Shown in pieces: positions 1-4,798 of a DNA stretch of 5,377 nucleotides. Each line of letters begins with the position of its first letter. Position 1 is the stretch's first letter. The translations under genes and the position numbers were made by a program. This DNA comes from Alphaproteobacteria bacterium (GTDB lineage: Bacteria; Pseudomonadota; Alphaproteobacteria; Micropepsales; Micropepsaceae): NCBI GenBank assembly GCA_025935155.1, contig JAICVV010000164.1, forward strand, positions 1 through 5,377. The letters are read 5' to 3'. The notes under the pieces are model-generated. The model searched no databases. It was not told where the DNA came from and worked only from the letters and a program-made list of their open reading frames with translations.

Positions 1-29
1 AATGCGGAGTGCAGGAGCGTGTGGAGCAT
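1..29 (-). CDS. Possible 5' end of a minus-strand gene, cut by the window edge
   Basis: Reading leftwards from ATG codons at 32-30 and 29-27, the frame is open to the window edge and gives (M)MLHTLLHSA. The purine-rich AAGGA at 42-38 is a good Shine-Dalgarno sequence, 8 nt from the second ATG and 5 nt from the first, so I favour the second ATG as the start. Only nine complete codons are visible, so neither family nor function can be assigned. The MLHT start is reminiscent of the TusB/DsrH sulfur-relay family, but so short a match could be chance. If real, the gene is transcribed divergently from the MFS gene across a long repeat-rich spacer. No promoter was recognised upstream of it. Confidence 0.3.
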
Positions 30-76
30 CATCCGCTTCCTTGATTCTGAAATTTGGGCGATATCTCGTTGTCGCG

Positions 77-98
77 GGTGGGCGGTTCATCGCCCGCC
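77..98. repeat. GC-rich inverted repeat (hairpin)
   Basis: GGTGGGCG (77-84) pairs with CGCCCGCC (91-98) around the six-base loop GTTCAT, giving eight pairs including one G-T. No T-run follows on either strand, so it does not look like an intrinsic terminator. 'TCATCGCCCG' at 87-96 shares the core of the elements at 386 and 3084, so this may be a degenerate half-element. Confidence 0.4.
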
Positions 99-153
99 GG
101 AGAGCGCCACGGAACGGGTACCGCAGAACACCTGTTACCAGTGACCAGAGGAG

Positions 154-187
154 GTCATGGATGGCCGGCACGAGGCCGGCCACCACG
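154..187. repeat. Small interspersed palindrome of the GGATGGCCGG type
   Basis: TGGCCGGC (162-169) pairs perfectly with GCCGGCCA (175-182) around the loop ACGAG. The flanks 'gtcatgga' and 'ccacg' pair imperfectly. On the minus strand the region reads in one frame as VVAGLVPAIHD. That peptide is the typical spurious translation of a very common alphaproteobacterial intergenic palindrome, so I read this as an interspersed repeat and not as coding sequence. Its function is unknown. Such elements may form RNA hairpins or be non-autonomous mobile sequences. Confidence 0.55.
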
Positions 188-316
188 AGTTGAGGAACGC
201 GCGGATAACAGAAGCGAGGGGCGGCACGGATCATGGAGAAAGGCGGGCGAATTCATCAAAATTCTTGAGTTCAAATGCATCGTCGCCCGCGAACCACAAC
301 CTCTGGTGTGTTGGGG

Positions 317-345
317 AATTGAGAAGGGGAACCCCCCTCTCAATT
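317..345. repeat. Strong 12-bp hairpin with tetraloop
   Basis: AATTGAGA (317-324) plus GGGG (326-329) pairs with CCCC (334-337) plus TCTCAATT (338-345). There is one bulged A at 325 and the loop is AACC. No U-tract follows on the plus strand. On the minus strand the sequence after the hairpin is CCCCAACACACC, so an intrinsic terminator is unlikely on either strand. It may be a separate repeat family or a structured transcript segment. No neighbouring gene explains it. Confidence 0.5.
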
Positions 346-385
346 TCGTAGGTTCGAATGGGAACTTTCGCGGTCATCGTCAGCA

Positions 386-440
386 CGTCATCGCCCGCGG
401 GCGAGCCAATTTGATCACCCGTACAAGCCGGGTGATGACG
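386..440 (+). repeat. Short form of a CGTCATCGCCCG palindromic element
   Basis: The ends CGTCATCGCCCG (386-397) and CGGGTGATGACG (429-440) are inverted repeats matching at 11 of 12 positions. Inside lie the perfect 12-bp palindrome CGCCCGCGGGCG (392-403) and a hairpin ATCACCCG (414-421)/CGGGTGAT (429-436) with a seven-base loop. It aligns with the reverse complement of the 89-bp element at 3084-3172: shared end, then GGGCGA, CCAATTT, TCACCCG, and the closing CGGGyGATGACG. The difference is mainly shorter internal loops. It is therefore a second, shorter member of the same family in the opposite orientation. Its role is unknown. Confidence 0.7.
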
Positions 441-604
441 AAGAGAAGGGGAGGGGTGTGCGATTTTTCGCCGAACAAAACAAACAATTCCGTCGCGCTC
501 CGTTCCACCCTAATGCCAACCGCCCGTCCGGCATCCCCGTCATGCAACGGACGCGTGGAAAATCCGCGCAGGACGGGCACAATGCCGCTTTGTAGATTCG
601 GCCC

Positions 605-1867
605 ATGACAACAAATAGCGAAACCACAGCGGCGCAATCGACCAGGCTTGCGCTCGCCTTCATCTTCATCACCGCGATGCTCGATTCCATCGGGCTCGGC
701 ATCATCATTCCCGTGTGGCCGAAGCTGATCGCGGAGGTGGCACACGAGAACATCACCGGCGCGGCATGGTGGGGGCAGTGGATCGGCTTCGTCTATGCCG
801 GCATGCAGTTCCTCTGCGCGCCGTTCATCGGAAATTTGAGCGACCGATTCGGCCGCCGGCCGGTGCTGATTGCTTCGCTGCTGGCGCTCGCGGTCGACTA
901 CACCATCATGGGTTTCGCGCCCACGCTTCTCTGGCTGTTCATCGGGCGCTTTCTCTCCGGCATCGCCGGCGCGTCCTATCCCACCATCGGCGCCTACATC
1001 GCGGATGTGACGCCGCCCGAAAAACGCGCGAGCGGTTTCGGCGTGATGGGCGCCGCCTTCAGCATCGGCTTCATTCTGGGGCCCGCGATGGGCGGCATCC
1101 TGGGCGAATACGGCGCGCGCATGCCGTTCTTCGCCGCGGCCGCATTGTCGTTCGCCAACGCGCTGTTCGGCCTCTTCGTACTGAAGGAATCGCTGGCGAA
1201 AGAAAACCGCCGCGCCTTCGAATGGTGGCGGGCCAATCCCGTTGGTGCGCTGCACGCGATGCGCCGCTTCCCGCTGATCGTGGGCCTCATCGCTGTGATC
1301 GTGCTGATGCGTCTCGCGCACGATGCGAACCCGGTGCTCTTCACCTATTACGTGATGCTGAAATTCCACTGGAGCACGGCAACGGTGGGCTGGGCCATGG
1401 CCACGGTGGGCGCCGCGCTCGGCGTGGTCTATATGTTCCTCATTCGCATCGTTATCCCCAAGATCGGCGAAACCAACAGCGTGTATCTGGGATTGCTGGG
1501 CGGCGCGCTGGCGTTTGCCGGTTACGCTTTCGCGCCCAACACGGCGGCCATGTTCGTGTTCGTCGGCGCTTATGCCGTGTTCGGCTTTGCGGGGCCGGCG
1601 TTGAACGCAATCATGTCGAAGCTGGTGGGGCCGAAAGAGCAGGGCGAGTTGCAGGGCGCGCTGGCGTGCGTGGGCAGCCTCACCTCGGTGGCGGCGCCGA
1701 TCGTCCTGACACAGATTTTCTTCTACTTCACCAAGCCGGCAACGCCAGTTTACTTCCCCGGCGCAGGCTATTTCGCCGCGAGCGTGTTTCTCGTGATGGC
1801 GGCGCTGGTGTTCACGCGGCTTCGCGCGGCCCGTCCGGTCGCAGCGGCGCCGGAACCGGCGGAGTGA
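605..1867 (+). CDS. TetA-like MFS multidrug/tetracycline:proton antiporter
   Basis: This 420-residue inner-membrane protein of the major facilitator superfamily (DHA1 group, TCR/Tet branch) is predicted to export a drug or metabolite in exchange for protons. The hydrophobicity fits 12 TM helices. TM1 is about 15-37 and carries D27 in the MLDSIGLGIIIP motif. Loop 2-3 has MFS motif A, GNLSDRFGRR (76-85). TM3 has the TetA-like VDYTIMGFAP (97-106), TM4 has IGRFLSGIAGA with R115, and TM5 has motif C with ILGPAMGG (157-164). GELQG (347-351) in the loop before TM11 is typical of Tet pumps. Length is close to the 390-430 residues of the family. By my alignment from memory, the TM8 His and TM9 Asp of classical TetA are absent, so tetracycline may not be the substrate. 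No tetR-like regulator is adjacent. The ATG is preceded by in-frame stops and only a weak SD. Family call sure, substrate unknown. Confidence 0.9.
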   Translation: MTTNSETTAAQSTRLALAFIFITAMLDSIGLGIIIPVWPKLIAEVAHENITGAAWWGQWIGFVYAGMQFLCAPFIGNLSDRFGRRPVLIASLLALAVDYTIMGFAPTLLWLFIGRFLSGIAGASYPTIGAYIADVTPPEKRASGFGVMGAAFSIGFILGPAMGGILGEYGARMPFFAAAALSFANALFGLFVLKESLAKENRRAFEWWRANPVGALHAMRRFPLIVGLIAVIVLMRLAHDANPVLFTYYVMLKFHWSTATVGWAMATVGAALGVVYMFLIRIVIPKIGETNSVYLGLLGGALAFAGYAFAPNTAAMFVFVGAYAVFGFAGPALNAIMSKLVGPKEQGELQGALACVGSLTSVAAPIVLTQIFFYFTKPATPVYFPGAGYFAASVFLVMAALVFTRLRAARPVAAAPEPAE

Positions 1868-1887
1868 GGAAATAATTGTTCCGTAAG

Positions 1888-1915
1888 GTCATGCCGGCGG
1901 TGCAAGCCGCATGAC
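1888..1915. terminator. Hairpin between convergent genes, possible bidirectional terminator
   Basis: GTCATG (1888-1893) plus CGGC (1895-1898) pairs with GCCG (1906-1909) plus CATGAC (1910-1915), with one bulged C and the loop GGTGCAA. It lies in the gap between the stops of the MFS gene and the minus-strand DUF465 gene, where a shared terminator is expected. Against an intrinsic terminator, the nearest plus-strand T-run (1936-1940) is about 20 nt away, and no T-run follows on the minus strand. The GTCATG...CATGAC ends also fit another small interspersed palindrome. Confidence 0.4.
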
Positions 1916-1945
1916 GGATGAAAGCGCGGGGGGAGTTTTTCTGAG

Positions 1946-2119
1946 TTAGTGTACGCTGCTGCGTAAGCGCTCCAGCTCGTCCTTGACCCTGAGTTTTTCT
2001 TTCTTGAGGGCGGCGACTCTGACTTCATCCCAGTCCGGGTGCGCCATTTCTGTCTCGATCTGCTCTTCCAGATTTTTGTGTTTTTCGTTGAGCTCCTGGA
2101 TGTGCCCTTGCATTGCCAT
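1946..2119 (-). CDS. DUF465/YdcH-family small protein (first copy)
   Basis: The product is 57 residues from the ATG at 2119. I chose this start because GAGG (2131-2128) lies 8 nt before it. An in-frame GTG at 2128 would overlap that SD, so it is less likely. The protein is one charged helical hairpin: MAMQGHIQELNEKHKNLEEQ, then an acidic turn around MAHPDWDE, then the signature LKKEKLRVKDELERLR (about 39-54). This pattern, with conserved H and E in helix 1 and K-x-x-L-[RK]-x-[KR]-D-E-[IL] in helix 2, is typical of the YdcH/DUF465 family, which is small, cytosolic and common in Alphaproteobacteria. Molecular function is not known. It is convergent to the MFS gene and divergent from ubiX, with its own likely promoter. 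A second family member follows ubiX. Confidence 0.85.
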   Translation of the reverse strand: MAMQGHIQELNEKHKNLEEQIETEMAHPDWDEVRVAALKKEKLRVKDELERLRSSVH

Positions 2120-2127
2120 ATCTTGCA

Positions 2128-2131
2128 CCTC
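2128..2131 (-). promoter_or_regulatory. Shine-Dalgarno deciding the DUF465 start
   Basis: The minus strand reads GAGG followed by eight bases (TGCAAGAT) and then ATG at 2119. This spacing supports ATG 2119 over the longer GTG start at 2128, whose first base is the last G of the SD itself. Confidence 0.55.
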
Positions 2132-2151
2132 ATCGGTTGAAAGATGGCAGA

Positions 2152-2180
2152 ATTAAAACACCAACGCCCGCGCCTGTCAC
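2152..2180 (-). promoter_or_regulatory. Sigma-70 type promoter of the minus-strand DUF465 gene
   Basis: On the minus strand GTGACA (2180-2175, five of six matches to TTGACA) is followed by exactly 17 bases and then TTTAAT (2157-2152, five of six matches to TATAAT). Transcription would start near 2145, leaving a leader of about 25 nt that contains the GAGG SD. The fit with the gene start is good. I found no equally good promoter for ubiX in the other direction. Confidence 0.55.
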
Positions 2181-2222
2181 GCCCTCTTCCGCCCATCCCT
2201 TATCGCCTGTTAAGACGGGTTG

Positions 2223-2843
2223 ATGGCGGGGGCTGAAAAAAGCCGCGGAAAACCGCGGATTGTGGTGGGCATCAGCGGCGCCTCCGGCGTCGCCTATGGC
2301 ATCCGGCTGCTGGAGGCGCTGAAGGAGGCCGGCGCCGAATCGCATCTTGTGATCACCAAGCCCGGCGAAATGACCATCGGCTACGAGACCCGATTCGCGC
2401 CGAAGCAGGTCGCCGCCAAAGCCGATCACGTTTACGCGGTGGCGGACATCGCCGCGCCGATTGCATCCGGCAGCTTCAAAACGCAGGCCATGATCGTGGC
2501 GCCGTGCTCGGTGCGCACCATGTCGGAAATCGCCACCGGCGTAACGACGAACCTGCTGACCCGTGCGGCCGATGTCACTTTGAAAGAACGGCGGCCGCTG
2601 ATCCTTCTGGTGCGGGAATCGCCGCTGCATCTGGGCCATCTGCGCACGCTCACGCAGCTGGCGGAGATCGGCGCCATCATCCTGCCGCCGGTACCCGCGT
2701 TCTATGCCGAGCCGCAATCGATTTCCGATCTGGTGGACCAGATGGTGGGCCGCATGCTCGACATTCTGGGCTATACTTGGCCGATGCGGCGCTGGGGCGA
2801 AGACCTTGCCAAGGGCCGCCGCAGGCGCAAGGGCCGGGAATGA
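2223..2843 (+). CDS. ubiX: Flavin prenyltransferase UbiX
   Basis: This cytosolic enzyme of 206 residues joins dimethylallyl phosphate to FMN to make prenyl-FMN, the cofactor of UbiD-type decarboxylases in ubiquinone synthesis. Motifs run in family order: nucleotide-binding GISGASG (16-22), KPGEMTIGYE (46-55) with E49, SGSFKT (82-87), APCSVRT (93-99), TNLLTRAADVTLKERR (109-124), RESPLHLGHLR (131-141) and PPVPAFY (155-161). K121, R131, Y161 and R177 sit at a constant offset of 8 from the phosphate-binding residues I recall for Pseudomonas UbiX (K129, R139, Y169, R185). Length is normal. I start at ATG 2223; a TTG directly before it adds one residue and is less likely. The SD is weak. The tail is strongly basic (KGRRRRKGR, 197-205) and its DNA also carries the SD of the next gene, which overlaps by ATGA. 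No ubiD is in the window. Confidence 0.95.
   Translation: MAGAEKSRGKPRIVVGISGASGVAYGIRLLEALKEAGAESHLVITKPGEMTIGYETRFAPKQVAAKADHVYAVADIAAPIASGSFKTQAMIVAPCSVRTMSEIATGVTTNLLTRAADVTLKERRPLILLVRESPLHLGHLRTLTQLAEIGAIILPPVPAFYAEPQSISDLVDQMVGRMLDILGYTWPMRRWGEDLAKGRRRRKGRE
2829..2833 (+). promoter_or_regulatory. Shine-Dalgarno of the second DUF465 gene, inside ubiX
   Basis: AAGGG lies 6 nt before ATG 2840 and within the last codons of ubiX. It supports the overlapping start over any longer frame upstream. Confidence 0.55.
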
Positions 2844-3046
2844 CGGAAACCGAAGAGCAGGCGCTGCGCGCGAAACTCGCCGAGTTGCTGCAGGAGCATC
2901 GCGATCTCGATGCCGCCATTGCGGCGATGGCCGAGCAGGGGGTGAAGGATCAGCTGACGATCACGCGGCTAAAGAAGCGCAAGCTGCAGCTGAGGGACCA
3001 GATCACCCGCATCGAAGACGCGCTGCTACCGGACATTATTGCCTGA
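2840..3046 (+). CDS. DUF465/YdcH-family small protein (second copy), coupled to ubiX
   Basis: The product is 68 residues from the ATG that overlaps the ubiX stop (ATGA, 2840-2843). SD AAGGG at 2829-2833 lies 6 nt upstream, so translational coupling to ubiX is likely. The sequence is a charged helical hairpin. Helix 1 is about EEQALRAKLAELLQEHRDLD, a linker contains AEQGVKDQ, and helix 2 carries the family signature LKKRKLQLRDQI (about 46-57), closing with LLPDIIA. The LKKRKLxL-[KR]-D-[QE]-I...PDIIA ending is typical of alphaproteobacterial DUF465 proteins. Function is unknown, and no catalytic residues or membrane segments are seen. It differs from the copy at 1946-2119 in length and in helix 1, so the two are old paralogues and not a recent duplication. 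The gene ends before an 89-bp palindromic element. Confidence 0.88.
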   Translation: MTETEEQALRAKLAELLQEHRDLDAAIAAMAEQGVKDQLTITRLKKRKLQLRDQITRIEDALLPDIIA

Positions 3047-3083
3047 TTTCAACTATCGGGAGCTTCGCGGACGAAACGAAACA

Positions 3084-3172
3084 CGTCATCGCCCGGTCGC
3101 GCGGAACAGCGCGATCCGGGTGACCCATTTGATAGAGAAAATTGGGTCGCCCGCATAAAGCGGGCGATGACG
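3084..3172 (-). repeat. 89-bp multi-hairpin palindromic element
   Basis: The ends CGTCATCGCCCG (3084-3095) and CGGGCGATGACG (3161-3172) are perfect 12-bp inverted repeats. Three further hairpins lie inside. CCCGGTCGCGC (3092-3102) pairs with GCGCGATCCGGG (3109-3120), with one bulged A and the loop GGAACA. GGGTGACCCA (3118-3127) pairs with TGGGTCGCCC (3143-3152), with one mismatch. GCCCGC (3149-3154) pairs with GCGGGC (3160-3165) around ATAAA. The hairpins compete, so more than one fold is possible. Its reverse complement aligns with the shorter element at 386-440. It lies between the convergent ends of the ubiX operon and the M48 gene, where it could also stop or stabilise transcripts, but no clean U-tract follows the stems. 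It is most likely an interspersed non-coding element. Confidence 0.75.
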
Positions 3173-3209
3173 GTTGAAGGGTAGGAGTCGATCCGCCAAT
3201 GACGGCTGG

Positions 3210-3227
3210 GCAACCCGAGCAACCCGA
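3210..3227. repeat. Two-copy 9-bp tandem repeat
   Basis: GCAACCCGA occurs twice in direct succession (3210-3218 and 3219-3227), ending right next to the stop codon of the M48 gene. It is probably a small slippage duplication without function. Confidence 0.5.
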
Positions 3228-4760
3228 CTAAACCTTCCCGGCGGCGCGGTGGCAGATGTCGGTCAGTTCCTCGATGCCGTACTTCTCGCATTGCGGCACC
3301 AGCGCCACCACATCGGCCTGCCGCCCGGCCGCGCGCAAAATCTCGATGCGCTTGGGCAGCAGCACGGGCGAATTGTCGAAGCGCTTTACCGCTTCGTCCA
3401 TCAGTGCTTGCGCTTTCACGTAATCGTGGCGGCCGATGTAGATGTCGAGCAGCCGCGAATACACTTCCCACGAGGGCTCAGGGCCGCTCACGGCTTTCAG
3501 TAGCGCGGCCTCGAACAATGCGTTCTGCCGGCCCAGCTGGTAGTATTCCGCCGCGACAAATTCCGTGTACGCATGATTGGATGTCGGCATGCCGGTGGAG
3601 GTGGCGACGGAAACCCGCGCGCCGGAATCTGTGCCCTGCGTGCGATCGGCCACATAAGCCGCGGCATCTTCCGCCATCGTGTAATGCGACAGCAGTCCGG
3701 TCAGTTGCGTTTTCAGCGGCGAGGTGCTGGCCGGACTCCATGGCACCGGAGTCGGATCGACGAACACCAGCGTGCGGTATTCGCGATAGGCGTAGGCGCT
3801 GAGCAGATTGGCCCGTTCCGTCGCAGGGTGATGCGAGGTGGCATCCTCTGCCATACCGTCCACCGCGGCGCCGAACGCCGCAATTGCAAGATTGGCCCAC
3901 GCCCATGGGCTGGTGCCGCCGCTGATCACCACGCCCAGCACGCCCATGCCGATGTTGATGCCGTTTGCTTTGGCCTCGGCGGAATTTTCCTTCTGTGCGG
4001 CTTTGGCCTCGGCCGCCGCTTTCGAGGCTTCCGCCTCCTGCTCCGCCAGCTTGTCCATCACGGCCAGCGAAGCTTCCGGATCGTAACCGGCGCGGATCAT
4101 CAGGTCGAAGCCGAGCGCGTCGGCCGCGTCTTCCTGGCCGCGCTCCATCTGCGGCATCAGGACGTTGTCGCTCAATTTCTCGAGATGACGCGCGAGGTTG
4201 ATCACGCTGCCGAGATAGGGCGTGGCGCTGGCCGCGATGAGCGCCGATTGCGCCACCGCATCGCGCGAGGTGCCATTCACCACGGCGTAGTATTGCGATT
4301 TTTTCGCCCAGTTCTTCGCTTCGTGCCGGTAAATGGCGTGCGCCACTTCATGGCCCATCACGAAGGCGAGTTCGTCCTCGTTTTCGATCTGCTCCAGCAA
4401 ACCGACGGTGACGACAAGCGTGCCGTCCGGCGTGCATTCGCCGGCAAATTCCGGCGCTGCCAGAATACGCACCTCCGGTTTGAACGACGGCGGCAAGGTC
4501 ACGCCCTTCAGCAGCCGCACCAGCACGCCTTTGGCGTAGTCGTGCAATTGCTGCGACGGCACGAAACCCTGCGCCCGCGAGCGCAGGATGCCCAGCGCCA
4601 GCGAGCGGCCCTGCAGCGCCGGTGTGTAATCGGCCGCCGGTACAAGCTGGTCGATGGCTTTGCCGGTGGCTGGATAGCCATCCCCTTGGGCCGCAAGGGA
4701 GCGGGAGGTGAAAACCGCGAGACTCCCGCACACCGCCAACACTGCAATCGCTTTACGCAT
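3228..4760 (-). CDS. Secreted M48-family zinc metallopeptidase with helical C-terminal domain
   Basis: The product is 510 residues and probably periplasmic. A Sec signal peptide is visible (MRKA..., hydrophobic 4-17, likely cut near SLAA-Q25). C11 lacks a proper lipobox. The M48 domain follows: HEVAH (137-141) with zinc ligands H137 and H141 and catalytic E138, the third-ligand motif EDAAD (210-214, E210), and HPATER (310-315), typical of the family's end. A Lys/Ala/Glu-rich helical stretch (231-265) and a Gly/Ala-rich hydrophobic segment (266-300) interrupt the domain and could touch the membrane. Residues from about 395 are paired helices resembling TPRs, as in BepA/YfgC, and end with C491 and C503. 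BepA-like envelope protein quality control is the nearest known role, but that is inference. It lies 38 bp downstream of a close paralogue and is probably co-transcribed with it. The start has a good SD. Confidence 0.9.
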   Translation of the reverse strand: MRKAIAVLAVCGSLAVFTSRSLAAQGDGYPATGKAIDQLVPAADYTPALQGRSLALGILRSRAQGFVPSQQLHDYAKGVLVRLLKGVTLPPSFKPEVRILAAPEFAGECTPDGTLVVTVGLLEQIENEDELAFVMGHEVAHAIYRHEAKNWAKKSQYYAVVNGTSRDAVAQSALIAASATPYLGSVINLARHLEKLSDNVLMPQMERGQEDAADALGFDLMIRAGYDPEASLAVMDKLAEQEAEASKAAAEAKAAQKENSAEAKANGINIGMGVLGVVISGGTSPWAWANLAIAAFGAAVDGMAEDATSHHPATERANLLSAYAYREYRTLVFVDPTPVPWSPASTSPLKTQLTGLLSHYTMAEDAAAYVADRTQGTDSGARVSVATSTGMPTSNHAYTEFVAAEYYQLGRQNALFEAALLKAVSGPEPSWEVYSRLLDIYIGRHDYVKAQALMDEAVKRFDNSPVLLPKRIEILRAAGRQADVVALVPQCEKYGIEELTDICHRAAGKV

Positions 4761-4766
4761 GGCTCG

Positions 4767-4772
4767 CTCCCC
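4767..4772 (-). promoter_or_regulatory. Shine-Dalgarno of the complete M48 gene
   Basis: The minus strand reads GGGGAG, then six bases, then ATG at 4760. It supports the annotated start, which also gives a full signal peptide. No promoter is evident in the 38 bp after the upstream gene's stop, consistent with an operon. Confidence 0.6.
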
Positions 4773-4798
4773 AACCGTTTACGCGACCGCGCTAATCC

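Larger units (their letters stand above)
33..604. other. Repeat-rich intergenic region without a convincing gene
   Basis: This stretch of about 570 bp has open frames on both strands, but none looks like protein. Their translations are low in conserved character and run straight through inverted repeats. It contains four inverted repeats, annotated separately: 77-98, 154-187, 317-345 and 386-440. Short fragments such as 'catcgtcgcccgcg' (about 279-292) and 'tcatcgtcagc' (about 374-384) resemble pieces of the 386-440 element and may be decayed copies. The final 160 bp before the MFS start contain an A-rich patch at about 474-490, but I could not find a -35/-10 pair that I trust. This looks like a landing area for small palindromic elements between two divergent genes. 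Confidence 0.6.

Noticed and set aside
1..33. Confident assignment of the left-edge gene to TusB/DsrH
   Set aside because: Nine residues are far too few; only a possible gene start is reported.
2..193. Small open frame ending in MAGTRPATTS
   Set aside because: The ending is the usual spurious translation of an interspersed palindrome (154-187), and the preceding part shows no protein character.
54..608. Plus-strand open frame of 184 codons upstream of the MFS gene
   Set aside because: It translates straight through three inverted repeats, lacks an SD and any recognisable fold, and overlaps the MFS start in another frame.
380..1369. Minus-strand open frame of 329 codons over the MFS gene
   Set aside because: It is antisense to a clear membrane transporter, has His/Arg/Glu-rich composition typical of reverse frames in GC-rich genes, and runs through the 386-440 palindrome. 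No domain is recognisable.
2504..2839. N-terminal extension of the second DUF465 frame inside ubiX
   Set aside because: This frame lies within ubiX and is Ala/His/Gly-rich noise. The DUF465 similarity and the SD both point to the start at 2840.
3084..3172. CRISPR array or attachment site
   Set aside because: The repeats are inverted and single, with no regular spacing, spacers, cas genes, integrase or tRNA nearby.
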